NCBI RefSeq assembly: GCF_025751495.1
Contig: NZ_JAOWKZ010000004.1
Location: forward strand, 62,001 to 126,000
Direction: 5' to 3'
Source of the DNA: Albidovulum litorale
GTDB taxonomy: Bacteria > Pseudomonadota > Alphaproteobacteria > Rhodobacterales > Rhodobacteraceae
Length of the DNA: 64,000 nt
The position numbers and the translations under genes were made by a program. The notes under the pieces are model-generated. The model was not told the origin of the DNA, did not search any database, and saw only the letters and a list, made by a program, of their open reading frames with translations. Below, in pieces: positions 15,024-24,156 of the stretch; the stretch's first letter is position 1; every line of letters starts with the position of its first letter.

Positions 15024-17420
15024 TCAGTGGCCGGGGATCGGGGCCAGAATTCTGTGGCTTACATCTTTTCCATGCGTCAGGCCGTTCACCTTCTCGACAA
15101 TCGCCTCCGCGTCGATGCCGTGGTGGCGGTACAGGTCGCCGATGGTACCGGTTTGCCCGAAATGTTCGACCCCGAGTGGGATGGTCTGGTGCCCTGCGAT
15201 GGACCCCAGCCAAGATAACGTGGCCGGGTGACCGTCGATGACCGTGATGATCCGGCAATGTGGCGGCAGACCGGACAGGAGCGCCTCGGCATGTGACCTG
15301 GCACCGGCATGTCCCCGGGACCGCGCACGTTGCGCGGCTGTCCAACCCGCGTTCAGCCGATCCGCCGAGGTCACGGCAAGGACACCGACGTCTCGGCGGT
15401 TTTCGCCGATCAAGCCAGCGGCCCGGATCGCTTCCGGCGCAACCGCCCCCTGATAGGCGATCACGACGTCGCAATTAGGGCCGGGCTTGCGCAGCCAGTA
15501 GGCACCGTCAATCGCGCCCTGCCGAAAGCTGTCATCGACCCGTTTGCCGGGCTGTTCGATCGGGTTGGTGGTCAGCCGCAGATAGACCGACCCGCCGGTT
15601 TCGTCCCTCAGCCATGTGCGTTCATCCGGATCGCCCTCACCGTCGCGCTGAAGATAGTCGAAAGCCCATTCCATAATGACGGCAAGTTCGTCCGCAAAAG
15701 CCGGTTCAAACGCCGCCAGCCCGTCCTGGCTTATCCCGATCAGCGGCGTGCCGACCGATTGATGCGCCCCGCCCTCCGGCGCCAGCGTCACGCCCGACGG
15801 CGTGCCCACCAGAAGGAACCGCGCATCCTGATAGCAGGCATAGTTGAGCGCATCGAGGCCACGCGCCACGAAAGGGTCATAGACCGTGCCGATCGGGATC
15901 AGCCGTTTGCCGAAGAGCGAATGCGACAGCCCTGCAGCCCCAAGCAGCAGCATCAGGTTCATCTCGGCAATGCCCAGTTCGATATGCTGGCCCTCGGGCG
16001 TGAATTCCCATTTCGCGGTCGAGGGAATGCGGTGGTCGATGAATGCATCCGCTTGCGCGGTCCGGGCGAACAACTTGCGCCGGTTGCCCCAAGGGCCAAG
16101 GTTCGTCGTTCCCGTGACATCGGGGGAGGTCGTGACGATCCGCGCAGCCAGACCGCTGTTTCCTTTGCTCAGATCGTCCAGAATTTTGCCGAATGCCATC
16201 TGGGTTGACGTCTCACGGGCGCTGTCGATGGCAATCGCGGGTACAGACAGCCTGTTATCGCGGAAGCGCCGTGTGCCTCGGGCGAAGAATGGTACGCGCG
16301 ACAGGAAATCTCTCAGCGCCACGGGGTCTTCAACCCCCGCGAAAGGTTCCCATTCCTCGCCCGTGCCGATCCCCATATGAGTCTGCCAGTCGGTGAACTG
16401 GCTCGAGTTCATCAAACCGCCGTGGTTGTCCTTATGCCCGGCGATCGGCGTGCCCCAGCCCTTGATCGTGTAGGCAAGAAAACAGGTCGGACGGTCGTGA
16501 TCTATGGCAGCGAATGTATCCGCCATGGTCGCGACGCAGTTACCGCCGAGGTTTTCCATCAGTTCTGCCAGTTCGTCATCGCTGCGCCGCTCCAAAAGCG
16601 CCGTCACATCGCCCTGATCCCCCAGATCGTCCATCAGGCGTTTGCGCCAGACCGCCCCGCCCATGAAGGTCAGCGCCGAGTATTCCTGGTTCGGACAGGC
16701 ATCGATCCAGTCGCGCAGCGCCTCGCCGCCCGGCTCCTCGAACGCGGCCCGTTGCAGCGCGCCATATTTCACCCGCACCACATCCCAGCCGAAGGCGTCA
16801 AAGATCTTTTCGATCCGCCCGAACAACCCTTCACGCACGATCCCGTCCAGCGACTGCCGGTTGTAGTCGACGATCCACCAGGTGTTGCGCAGGTCGTTCT
16901 TCCATCCTTCCTGCAAGGCTTCGTAGATATTGCCCTCGTCGAGTTCAGCATCGCCGACCAGTGCGACCATCCGGCCCATGGGTGCATTCGCACCCCAGGA
17001 TTTGGCATGGATGTAGTCCTGAATAATCGACGCGAACGAGGTAATTGCCACGCCAAGCCCCACCGATCCGGTGGAGAAATCGACGTCGCAGGTATCCTTG
17101 GTTCGGCTGGGATAGCTTTGCACCCCGCCAAAGCCGCGGAAATTCTCCATCTTCTCGCGGGTTTGGTTGCCCATCATATACTGGATCGCGTGAAAGACCG
17201 GCGAGGCATGCGGTTTAACCGCCACACGGTCCTCGGGACGCAGCGCAGAGAAGTAGAGCGCGGTCATGATCGACACCATCGACGCTGAGGATGCCTGATG
17301 GCCGCCAACCTTGATCCCGTCGATCTTGGGCCGGACGTGATTGGCGTGATGGATCATCCAATGCGAGAGCCACAGCAGGCGCTGCTCAACGGCCTTCAGT
17401 TGGGTCAGATCGGCGGGCAT
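15024..17420 (-). CDS. mdeB: Homodimeric PDH-E1/transketolase-like 2-oxoacid dehydrogenase (MdeB-like)
   Basis: 798 aa thiamine-diphosphate enzyme. The N-terminal TPP domain has the GDAELDEGNIYEAL ... WWIVDYNRQSLDG motif around residues 150-190; a pyrimidine domain follows (PEGQHIELGIAEMNLMLLLG, about 480) and then a C-terminal transketolase domain. The organisation is that of the AceE-type E1. It lies directly downstream of methionine gamma-lyase, with a divergent Lrp regulator, as in the Pseudomonas putida mdeR-mdeAB locus, where MdeB handles the 2-oxobutyrate released from methionine. Role and symbol are inferred from this context; housekeeping E1 activity cannot be excluded. Confidence 0.78.
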   Translation of the reverse strand: MPADLTQLKAVEQRLLWLSHWMIHHANHVRPKIDGIKVGGHQASSASMVSIMTALYFSALRPEDRVAVKPHASPVFHAIQYMMGNQTREKMENFRGFGGVQSYPSRTKDTCDVDFSTGSVGLGVAITSFASIIQDYIHAKSWGANAPMGRMVALVGDAELDEGNIYEALQEGWKNDLRNTWWIVDYNRQSLDGIVREGLFGRIEKIFDAFGWDVVRVKYGALQRAAFEEPGGEALRDWIDACPNQEYSALTFMGGAVWRKRLMDDLGDQGDVTALLERRSDDELAELMENLGGNCVATMADTFAAIDHDRPTCFLAYTIKGWGTPIAGHKDNHGGLMNSSQFTDWQTHMGIGTGEEWEPFAGVEDPVALRDFLSRVPFFARGTRRFRDNRLSVPAIAIDSARETSTQMAFGKILDDLSKGNSGLAARIVTTSPDVTGTTNLGPWGNRRKLFARTAQADAFIDHRIPSTAKWEFTPEGQHIELGIAEMNLMLLLGAAGLSHSLFGKRLIPIGTVYDPFVARGLDALNYACYQDARFLLVGTPSGVTLAPEGGAHQSVGTPLIGISQDGLAAFEPAFADELAVIMEWAFDYLQRDGEGDPDERTWLRDETGGSVYLRLTTNPIEQPGKRVDDSFRQGAIDGAYWLRKPGPNCDVVIAYQGAVAPEAIRAAGLIGENRRDVGVLAVTSADRLNAGWTAAQRARSRGHAGARSHAEALLSGLPPHCRIITVIDGHPATLSWLGSIAGHQTIPLGVEHFGQTGTIGDLYRHHGIDAEAIVEKVNGLTHGKDVSHRILAPIPGH

Positions 17421-17430
17421 CGCTTTGTCC

Positions 17431-18633
17431 TCACTCAGCCGCGTACCTGGTGCGCATCGGCAGGGCCTGCTCCAGATCGCCCAGAATATCTGCCACCTCT
17501 TCCAGCCCCACCGACAACCGGATCAGCCCGTCGCTGATATCGTGTGCGGCACGCTCTTCGGGCGTATAGGTCGAATGGGTCATCGAGGCCGGGTGCTGGA
17601 TCAGCGTTTCCGCATCGCCGAGTGAGACCGCGCGCTGGATCATTTTCAGTTTGTTCATGAACCGGATGCCCGCGCTCATCCCGCCTTCGATCTCGAACGC
17701 AATCATTGCGCCGGGCTGTTCCATCTGCTTCCCCGCCAATGCGTGCTGGGGAAAGCTCTCAAGCCCGGGGAAATAAACCGTGCCAACGCCCGGATGCGCT
17801 TCCAGATAGTCGGCCACCACTCTGGCCGAGGCACAATGCCGGTCCATCCGCAGCGCCAGCGTTTTCAGCCCGCGCAGGATCAGCATGGCATTGAACGGCG
17901 CCATGACCGCGCCGGTCATGTCCTTCATGCCGACAAGGCGGATTTCGGAAATCTGGTCCCGCGTGCCGACGACCAGTCCGGCGATCACATCCCCATGCCC
18001 TCCCAGATACTTGGTGGCGGAATGCAGAACGATGTCGGCCCCATGTTCGATCGGGCGGGTGAGGTAGGGCGTGGCATAGGTGTTGTCGACAACCATGGTC
18101 GCACCTGCAGAGTGGGCGATCTCCGACACTGCCGCGATATCCACCAGCCGCATGTTCGGATTGGCGGGCGTTTCGAAATAGACGACCCGGGTCTTGTCCG
18201 ACACCGCATTGCGCAGGTTTTCAGGCTCTGTCATGTCCACATGGGTGATCGTGACGCCCCATTTCGCCAGCCCGTGCCGCATAAAGGCGAAGGTGCAGCC
18301 GTAAAGCGTCTTGTCGACAATGACCTCGTCACCCGGTGACAGCAGGGTCCACAAGACAGCCGTGATTGCCCCCATCCCACTTGACAAGGCCAGCCCCGCC
18401 TCGGCGCCCTCCAGGCTCGCGATGCGACGCTCCAAGAGGTCGCAGGTCGGGTTTGAAATCCGGCTGTAGATGTGGCCCTCGCGCTCGCCGGCGAACATCT
18501 CGCCCCCGGCTTCCGCGGTCTCGAACGTAAAGGTCGAGGTCAGATGCAGCGGCGGGGTCAGCGCCCCGTTGTTTTTAAGGGGGTCGTAGCCCAGATGAAT
18601 GGCTCGGGTGGCAAAACCGCCGGTTTTGGTCAT
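17431..18633 (-). CDS. mdeA: Methionine gamma-lyase
   Basis: 400 aa PLP enzyme of the Cys/Met metabolism family; it converts L-methionine to methanethiol, 2-oxobutyrate and ammonia. PLP-lysine motif SATKYLGGHGDV (Lys near residue 208), phosphate-binding SGMGAITAVLW, active-site Tyr/Arg in ERIASLEGAEAG and YSRISNPT, and the C-terminal HPASMTHSTYTPEERA typical of gamma-lyases. The second-shell Cys of methionine gamma-lyases is seen in KTLYGCTFAFMRHG. Start 18633 has AGGAG; an ATG at 18684 would add 17 residues inside the operator region. It lies 10 bp upstream of mdeB in the same operon. Confidence 0.87.
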   Translation of the reverse strand: MTKTGGFATRAIHLGYDPLKNNGALTPPLHLTSTFTFETAEAGGEMFAGEREGHIYSRISNPTCDLLERRIASLEGAEAGLALSSGMGAITAVLWTLLSPGDEVIVDKTLYGCTFAFMRHGLAKWGVTITHVDMTEPENLRNAVSDKTRVVYFETPANPNMRLVDIAAVSEIAHSAGATMVVDNTYATPYLTRPIEHGADIVLHSATKYLGGHGDVIAGLVVGTRDQISEIRLVGMKDMTGAVMAPFNAMLILRGLKTLALRMDRHCASARVVADYLEAHPGVGTVYFPGLESFPQHALAGKQMEQPGAMIAFEIEGGMSAGIRFMNKLKMIQRAVSLGDAETLIQHPASMTHSTYTPEERAAHDISDGLIRLSVGLEEVADILGDLEQALPMRTRYAAE

Positions 18634-18690
18634 GGCGAACTCCTGCATTGCGTTGACGCCATGATGAGTCAATTTCAAAGGCATTAGATT

Positions 18691-18747
18691 GCCAATTATG
18701 CCTCAAAGTGTTTAAATATTGGCAGATTATGCCAATCTGAGGCCAAT
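18691..18747. promoter_or_regulatory. Lrp-type operator region between mdeA and mdeR
   Basis: ATTGGC-N7-GCCAAT at 18718-18736 is a perfect inverted repeat. GCCAAT recurs at 18691-18696 and at 18742-18747, immediately before the mdeR start codon. Multiple phased half-sites in an AT-rich gap between divergent genes are typical of Lrp/AsnC binding. The site touching the start codon would allow autorepression. Confidence 0.6.
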
Positions 18748-19206
18748 ATGGACGACAAGGACAAGCAGATCATCCGGGCTCTTCAGAAAAACGGGCGCCT
18801 CACCAATCAGGATCTGGCCGAGGCCGTGAACCTGTCACCGTCTCCCTGCCTGCGCCGAGTCCGGAACCTTGAGGCTGAAGGCGTCATTCAGGGATATAGC
18901 GCTGATGTGGATGCTGCCGCTTACGGCCTCGCCATCACCGTCTTTGTCCGCGTCAAACTGGAACGACACAATCAGGCGGATGTACAGAACTTCGAGAAAC
19001 GCATTCGCATGATCGACGAAGTGCTCGAATGCCACGTGATGACAGGCGCGATGGACTATCAGTTGCGCGTGTTGGTGCCGGACCTGAAAGCCTATGAGGA
19101 TTTCATACGCAACCGGATACACCCGATCGGAGGCATCGCATCGATTGATACGAGCTTCGTATACGGGACAGTCAAAAGAACCGCGGTATTTCCACTGGCC
19201 CGGTGA
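18748..19206 (+). CDS. mdeR: Lrp/AsnC-family regulator (MdeR-like)
   Basis: 152 aa. An N-terminal HTH spans residues 4-60 (DKQIIRALQKNGRLTNQDLA, LSPSPCLRRVRNLE) and a RAM/effector domain spans about 65-145 (VECHVMTGAMDYQLRVLVPD type). Amino acids usually act as effectors. It is divergent from mdeA, and the intergenic gap contains repeated GCCAAT elements. By analogy with P. putida MdeR it should activate mdeAB when methionine is present; that is inferred from synteny. Confidence 0.85.
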   Translation: MDDKDKQIIRALQKNGRLTNQDLAEAVNLSPSPCLRRVRNLEAEGVIQGYSADVDAAAYGLAITVFVRVKLERHNQADVQNFEKRIRMIDEVLECHVMTGAMDYQLRVLVPDLKAYEDFIRNRIHPIGGIASIDTSFVYGTVKRTAVFPLAR

Positions 19207-19594
19207 ATTACGCCTTCAGTCAGTCCCGCCGCTGCCCAATTCACCGCGTTTTCGGCGGATGAGAGCGTGACCTTCAAAGGTTTGAGTCGCTGTTATATAG
19301 CGATGGTGTCCCGACCGAGCTGCCGGTATCCAGCCGTATGTCGACATTGGATGGGCAATCTTGTGCAGTTCGCAGCGGCCTGCTCAGCACTGGACGACGA
19401 TGCGACTCAAACGACTGGACCGGAGAACTATATGTATTCCGCGCGAAGGCGCGGTCGCCTGATTGAAATTAGCTTTCAATTCCGTCACGAAGCAGTCTCT
19501 CTCCGATGTATTTGATCGCCCAAACGCGAGAATTCGACGCCAAAAATCCCTCTCAAGGACTAGTCTCGGCGCAGCGACCCGTGGGAGCACCCTT
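19207..19594. other. Non-coding gap of about 390 bp before the M20 hydrolase
   Basis: No plausible protein or RNA gene was seen. The M20 frame is open upstream to 19463, but those 44 codons lack family similarity and a ribosome site. No clear terminator or operator stands out. Confidence 0.45.
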
Positions 19595-20740
19595 ATGGAC
19601 GAGCGTCATCAGAACCTGACCACGCTCAGGCACGCGTTTCATCGCGATCCTGAGCTGGGCTTTCAGGAACAGCGAACCAAAGCCAGGGTCGCGGCGCATC
19701 TGCGGGGGCTTGGCATCGAGGTTCATGAAGGCGTGGGCGTCGTCGGTGTCCTAAAGGCCGGGTCCGGCAACCGCGCCATCGGTCTCCGGGCCGATATGGA
19801 TGCCTTGCCGATCACCGAGAAGAGCACCCATGGCTACCTCTCGGAGAATCCGGGCGTCATGCATGCCTGCGGTCATGACGGCCATATGACCATGCTGCTT
19901 GGTGCGGCGGAAACCCTGGCCCACGAAAAGGATTTTGACGGCACCGTCGTGTTCCTCTTCCAGCCGAACGAGGAACACGGGCTGGGCGCACGCGCAATGA
20001 TAGATGCGGGCGTGCTGGAGCGGTTCCCCGTCGAAGAGGTCTATGCCATCCACAACCTGCCGGGCGCGCCTGTTGGGCAGGTCTCCACCCGGCCTGGCCA
20101 GATCTGCGCCTCTGAAAGCCTCTTTGAGATCGCGATTACCGGCAAGGGCGGCCATGCCTCGATGCCTCATGTCGGCGTCGATGCGATCACCGTCGGGGCC
20201 GAGATGGTGCTGGCCCTGCAGACCATCGTCTCGCGCAAGCTTGCACCGGGCGCAGGAGTCGTCGTGTCGGTGACGGAGTTCCTGACCGACGGACAAAGGA
20301 ACGTGCTGCCCGGTCACGCGACACTCAAGGGCGATGTCCGCGCCCGTCTGCCCGAGGATCGCAAGGCGGTAGAACGCTTCATGCGCCAGATCGTGGCCGG
20401 CGTCGCCGCGACCCATGGCGTGACCGCTGAGATGAGCTTCAACACCGAATTCATCGAAACGATCAACGCAACCGGCCCGGTCGAGGCCGTCGTCCGTGCC
20501 GCTCGCGCAGCGGGGCTGGAGGCCGACGGCAATCGCCCGCCGATGAGTTTCTCAGAGGATTTCGCCCATTTCTCCGCCGCCGTGCCGGGCTGTTTCCTTC
20601 TCATGGGGAACGGCACCGAAGGCCCGCAAGGCCAGCCGCTTCATGCCGCCGATTATGATTTCAATGATGCGCTCCTGCCCATCGGTGCTGCCTTCTGGGC
20701 GGAACTGGTGCGGGACCGTCTTCCTGCCCGAAAGGACTGA
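19595..20740 (+). CDS. M20D-family amidohydrolase (hippurate hydrolase/aminoacylase-like)
   Basis: 381 aa dinuclear metallo-amidohydrolase that splits N-acyl amino acids. Metal and catalytic signatures: RADMDALPI, HACGHDGHMTMLLGAA, LFQPNEEHGLGARAMI, and GKGGHASMPHVGVD in the dimerisation domain. The substrate is undetermined. Start 19595 follows GGGAGC. It is three bases ahead of dpaL, which overlaps the M24 gene, so the three form an operon that may release and degrade an acylated diamino acid or related amide. Confidence 0.85.
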   Translation: MDERHQNLTTLRHAFHRDPELGFQEQRTKARVAAHLRGLGIEVHEGVGVVGVLKAGSGNRAIGLRADMDALPITEKSTHGYLSENPGVMHACGHDGHMTMLLGAAETLAHEKDFDGTVVFLFQPNEEHGLGARAMIDAGVLERFPVEEVYAIHNLPGAPVGQVSTRPGQICASESLFEIAITGKGGHASMPHVGVDAITVGAEMVLALQTIVSRKLAPGAGVVVSVTEFLTDGQRNVLPGHATLKGDVRARLPEDRKAVERFMRQIVAGVAATHGVTAEMSFNTEFIETINATGPVEAVVRAARAAGLEADGNRPPMSFSEDFAHFSAAVPGCFLLMGNGTEGPQGQPLHAADYDFNDALLPIGAAFWAELVRDRLPARKD

Positions 20741-20743
20741 CCG

Positions 20744-21937
20744 ATGACCGACCTTTTGCCTCCCGCCCGCCTTGGCCATGTCGCCGTGACGCGCAAGACC
20801 GGCGACGCCGCGCACCGGGTTCTGACGCCCGAGGATTTCGCGACGGCTCAGGCCGAGATCATGGAATGGGACGGCTACGAGCCAACACCGCTTGTCTCGC
20901 TCAAGGCACTTGCGCAACGGATCGGCGTTGAGGCGGTCCTTTACAAGCATGAGGGCCCGCGTTTCGGGCTCGGCAGTTTCAAGGCGCTCGGCGGGTCCTA
21001 TGCGGCCCTGCGTGTACTCCAGCGCGAAATCTCGAAGCGCGTTGGCCAAGAGGTCAGCCTCGCCGATATCCGCGCGGGCAAATATCGCGACGAGGCGGCC
21101 GGGATCACGCTGGTCTCCGCGACTGACGGCAATCACGGCCGTTCGCTTGCCTGGGGCTGCCAGCGTTTCGGCGCGCCCTGCCGCATCTACATCCATGCCG
21201 AGGTCAGCGAAGGCCGGGCCGAGGCGATGCGCGATCTGGGCGCCGAGGTGATCCGGATCGACGGCGACTATGACGACTCGGTCGACCTTGCGAAGAGCGA
21301 GGCTGCGGCCAATGGCTGGTTCGTCGTCTCCGACACCTCCTGGCCGGGCTATTCCCAGCCGCCGCGGGACGTGATGGCGGGCTATGGCGTGATGACCCGC
21401 GAGATCTGCGAGGCAATGGGCGATGCCCCCACCCATGTCTTCCTGCAGGGCGGCGTTGGCGGCCTTGCCGCCGGTGTCGCCGCCGGGCTGCGCCAGCACT
21501 GGGGCGACAAGGCCCCGCGCGTGGTGATCGTGGAACCGGAACTGGCCGCCTGTCTTTTTGAAAGCGCCAAGGCCGGAACCCCCACCTCCGTCCTCATTGA
21601 GGAAGAGACCCTCATGGCGGGCCTTTCCTGCGGCGAACCGTCCCCGCTTGCCTGGGAAATTCTCGCCGAAGAGGCATCCGACTTCGTGACCATTCCCGAA
21701 AGCGTCGTCGCGCCGACCGTGCGGCTTCTCGCGCGGTCGCTGCCGGGCGACCCGGCCATCGAGGCTGGCGAAAGCGCGGTCGCGGGGCTGGCGGCGCTGA
21801 TCGCGGCGCGGGCCGATACGGGGCTTTCGTCGAAACTCGGGCTCGATGCCGACTCGCGCGTGCTGTTGATCGGCTCGGAGGGCGTGACCGACCCGGCGAT
21901 CTTCCGGATGATCATGGAGGGGCGCGATGCGGCCTGA
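20744..21937 (+). CDS. dpaL: Diaminopropionate ammonia-lyase
   Basis: 397 aa fold-type II PLP enzyme; it converts 2,3-diaminopropionate to pyruvate and two ammonia. PLP-lysine K80 in RFGLGSFKALGGSYA, asparagine/phosphate motif SATDGNHGRSLAWG, glycine loop LQGGVGGLAAG, and LMAGLSCGEPSPLAW matching the YgeX/DpaL family. Length matches the family (about 400). It is translationally coupled upstream to M20 (3-bp gap) and downstream to M24 (11-bp overlap). The context suggests diaminopropionate or a derivative is released by the neighbouring hydrolases. Confidence 0.87.
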   Translation: MTDLLPPARLGHVAVTRKTGDAAHRVLTPEDFATAQAEIMEWDGYEPTPLVSLKALAQRIGVEAVLYKHEGPRFGLGSFKALGGSYAALRVLQREISKRVGQEVSLADIRAGKYRDEAAGITLVSATDGNHGRSLAWGCQRFGAPCRIYIHAEVSEGRAEAMRDLGAEVIRIDGDYDDSVDLAKSEAAANGWFVVSDTSWPGYSQPPRDVMAGYGVMTREICEAMGDAPTHVFLQGGVGGLAAGVAAGLRQHWGDKAPRVVIVEPELAACLFESAKAGTPTSVLIEEETLMAGLSCGEPSPLAWEILAEEASDFVTIPESVVAPTVRLLARSLPGDPAIEAGESAVAGLAALIAARADTGLSSKLGLDADSRVLLIGSEGVTDPAIFRMIMEGRDAA

Positions 21938-23102
21938 CGCCCCCGAACGCGGTTTCCCCGAGGCGGAGTTCGCCGCCCGCACGGCCAAGGCACAGGCACG
22001 GATGGCCAAGCAGGGGCTCGCCGGGCTCCTTCTGATGACGGAACCGGATGTGCGTTATTTCTCGGGCTTCCAGACGCTCTTCTGGCAAAGCCCGACCCGG
22101 CCATGGTTCCTTTTCGTGCCTGCATCCGGCAAGCCCGTCGCGGTCATCCCGGAAATCGGCGGCGTTCTGATGCGGCGATCATGGCTTGACGATGTCCGCA
22201 CATGGTCCGCGCCCCGCCCGGAGGATGACGGGATCAGCCTTCTGACCGACCTGCTCGCGCCGCTTGCCAAGGCGGGCGGGACGATCGGCGTGATGAAGGG
22301 CCACGAAACCGCGCTCCGTATGCCGCTTGGCGATTGGGAACGCCTGATTACCAACCTGCCAGGCCTGCACATAGCCGACGCCACCCGGCTGGTGCAGGGC
22401 CTGCGCATGGTGAAATCCCCCGCCGAGATTGAAAAGCTCCGCCATATCTGCGCCATCGGGTCTGCCTCCTTCGCCCGGGTGCCAGAGATCATCGCCGAAG
22501 GGATGCCGCTCGAAGAGGTGTTCCGCACGTTCCGCCGTGAGGCGCTGGCGCAGGGCGCGGACGACGCGCCCTATGTCGTCGGTGCGGCAGAGCCCGGCGG
22601 TTATGCAGATGTCATCTCTCCCCCTTCGCGTCGCCCGCTTCAGTCCGGCGATGTGGTGATGCTCGATACAGGCTGTGTTTGGGACGGCTACTACTGCGAC
22701 TTCGACCGTAACTGGGCCATTGGCCGTGCAGATGACATGGCGCGACGCGCCCACGACACACTCTGGCGCGCGACCGAAGCCGGGCTGGCGGCGGCGAAAC
22801 CGGGAAATACCTGCCGCGACCTCTTCCGCGCCATGTCGGCCGTGATCGCCGAAATGGACAAGTCGGGCGGCGATATCGGGCGGCTCGGCCATGGACTTGG
22901 CACCCAGTTGACCGAACAGCCCTCGCATGCCGCGTTTGACGAAACCGTTCTGGAAGAGGGCATGGCGCTGACGCTTGAACCCTCGCTCGGCTATGGCAGT
23001 GGCCTGATGATGGTGCACGAGGAAAACATCGTCGTCCGATCCGGCGGGGCTGAACTCCTCTCGACCCGCGCGCCGCAGGAACTGCCGCTGATCGGCGCCT
23101 GA
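21927..23102 (+). CDS. M24-family peptidase/hydrolase (Xaa-Pro dipeptidase-like)
   Basis: 391 aa. An N-terminal creatinase-like domain (about 1-150) precedes a C-terminal pita-bread domain with the metal ligands: LDTGCVWDGYYCDFDR (two Asp), GHGLGTQLTEQPS (His), LTLEPSLGYG (Glu) and VHEENIVV (Glu). The family includes prolidases, creatinase and ectoine hydrolase DoeA; no ectoine partner genes (eutBC, doeB) are present, so DoeA is not supported. Start 21927 overlaps dpaL. Substrate unknown; probably an amide or imide linked to the operon's compound. Confidence 0.84.
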   Translation: MRPDAPERGFPEAEFAARTAKAQARMAKQGLAGLLLMTEPDVRYFSGFQTLFWQSPTRPWFLFVPASGKPVAVIPEIGGVLMRRSWLDDVRTWSAPRPEDDGISLLTDLLAPLAKAGGTIGVMKGHETALRMPLGDWERLITNLPGLHIADATRLVQGLRMVKSPAEIEKLRHICAIGSASFARVPEIIAEGMPLEEVFRTFRREALAQGADDAPYVVGAAEPGGYADVISPPSRRPLQSGDVVMLDTGCVWDGYYCDFDRNWAIGRADDMARRAHDTLWRATEAGLAAAKPGNTCRDLFRAMSAVIAEMDKSGGDIGRLGHGLGTQLTEQPSHAAFDETVLEEGMALTLEPSLGYGSGLMMVHEENIVVRSGGAELLSTRAPQELPLIGA

Positions 23103-23107
23103 GGACT

Positions 23108-23137
23108 GAGCGGCGTATCCCCCGGGATGCGCCGCTC
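23108..23137. terminator. Bidirectional hairpin between M24 and RpiR genes
   Basis: A 14-bp stem with one G-U/mismatch position, GAGCGGCGTATCCC pairing with GGGATGCGCCGCTC, and a CC loop, in the 40-bp gap between two convergent genes. There is no T-run, so it may work with Rho or act as an mRNA end stabiliser. Confidence 0.55.
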
Positions 23138-23143
23138 GCCGCG

Positions 23144-24016
23144 TTACTTCGACCGGCGGAAAAACCGGGCCCGGGAATACAGCTCCTCCAGCCGCTTCAT
23201 CCGCGCCTGCGTGTCCTCCCAAGTCAGGCTCTGCACCGCCGCCATCAGCGTTTCGACCAGCACCTGAATGGCCACAGTCGAGTCCCAGGCCGAGGGCACC
23301 TCGATATGCGCCGACAGCCGGTACCGCGCCCGCTCGGCGGCGGGCGAGACCCATTGGTCGGTGATCAGCACCACCTCCGCCCGCTGATCGGCGGCCATCT
23401 CGACCAGAGATAACACATTGTTTTCATAGCGTCTTATGTCAAAGGCCAGAACGACATCGCCTTTGCCCATGTCGATCAGGGCAGGGGGCCAGGCGTTGGA
23501 CATGTCGGAAATGAGGGTCACGTTCGGACGGATGACCTTCATATGGGTCACGAAATAATCCGCCATCGCATGGGTGATCCGCCCGCCCATGGCAAAGATC
23601 TTGCGCTCCTTGTCGGCCATCAGCCGCGCTACCGCGTCGAACTCGGCATGGTCGATCTGGCCCAAGGTGGACTGCAAATTCCCCACGACCGCATCCGCAA
23701 AACGGTTGAGAATATGCGTGTCCGGCACGCCGCCCGCCCAGCGGTCATGCTTCGTGATGGGGGAAATCAGGCGCTCCTCAACCTCGGACCTGACCACGGT
23801 CTGAAAATCCGGATACCCCTTGTAGCCGAGCTTCTGCACCAGCCGCACCACGGTCGGCGTCGACACCTCCGCCGCCTTCGCCAGCGCTGTGATGGAGCCC
23901 AGAACCGCCACCGGATAATGCCGCGTGATGTAGGAGGCCAACTGCCGCTCTGTCCGCGTCAACGCGTCGAAATGCGCCTTGATCTGCTGCTCGATGGTCC
24001 GCGTGGCGCCAGGCAT
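23144..24016 (-). CDS. RpiR/MurR-family regulator with SIS domain
   Basis: 290 aa. An N-terminal HTH_6 domain, about 1-80 (LTRTERQLASYITRHYP, LAKAAEVSTPTVVRLVQKLG), precedes a SIS sugar-isomerase fold, about 120-260 (IFAMGGRITHAMADYFVTHM, GDVVLAFDI). RpiR proteins usually sense phosphosugars, but many in alphaproteobacteria govern amine or amino-acid clusters. It is divergent from the TRAP/gamma-glutamyl gene set and convergent with M24. A TAACA-N8-TGTTA repeat lies in the promoter gap. The ATG at 24016 follows GGGAG; an ATG at 24040 is an alternative. Predicted local regulator of both flanking operons. Confidence 0.86.
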   Translation of the reverse strand: MPGATRTIEQQIKAHFDALTRTERQLASYITRHYPVAVLGSITALAKAAEVSTPTVVRLVQKLGYKGYPDFQTVVRSEVEERLISPITKHDRWAGGVPDTHILNRFADAVVGNLQSTLGQIDHAEFDAVARLMADKERKIFAMGGRITHAMADYFVTHMKVIRPNVTLISDMSNAWPPALIDMGKGDVVLAFDIRRYENNVLSLVEMAADQRAEVVLITDQWVSPAAERARYRLSAHIEVPSAWDSTVAIQVLVETLMAAVQSLTWEDTQARMKRLEELYSRARFFRRSK

Positions 24017-24066
24017 TCCGCTTCTCCCTCTGCCGGGCACCCCCGGAACCCTCTACGTAAAGATTG

Positions 24067-24084
24067 TAACAGAATTTTTTGTTA
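24067..24084. promoter_or_regulatory. Candidate RpiR operator TAACA-N8-TGTTA
   Basis: A perfect 5-bp inverted repeat with an A/T-rich spacer in an otherwise GC-rich region, in the gap between the divergent rpiR-type gene and the hydrolase gene. A TTGACA hexamer at 24095-24100 could be the -35 of the plus-strand promoter, so bound repressor would sit just upstream of or over it. Confidence 0.45.
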
Positions 24085-24156
24085 AGAAAACATCTTGACA
24101 GAAATGTGGGTGACGGAGGAGCCTTGAGGGAGTGAATCGGGGAGGATTCCGGGCAA

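Noticed and set aside
21927-23102. Ectoine hydrolase DoeA and an ectoine catabolic cluster
   Set aside because: The M24 fold alone is not specific, and eutBC, doeB and ectoine-type regulators are absent.
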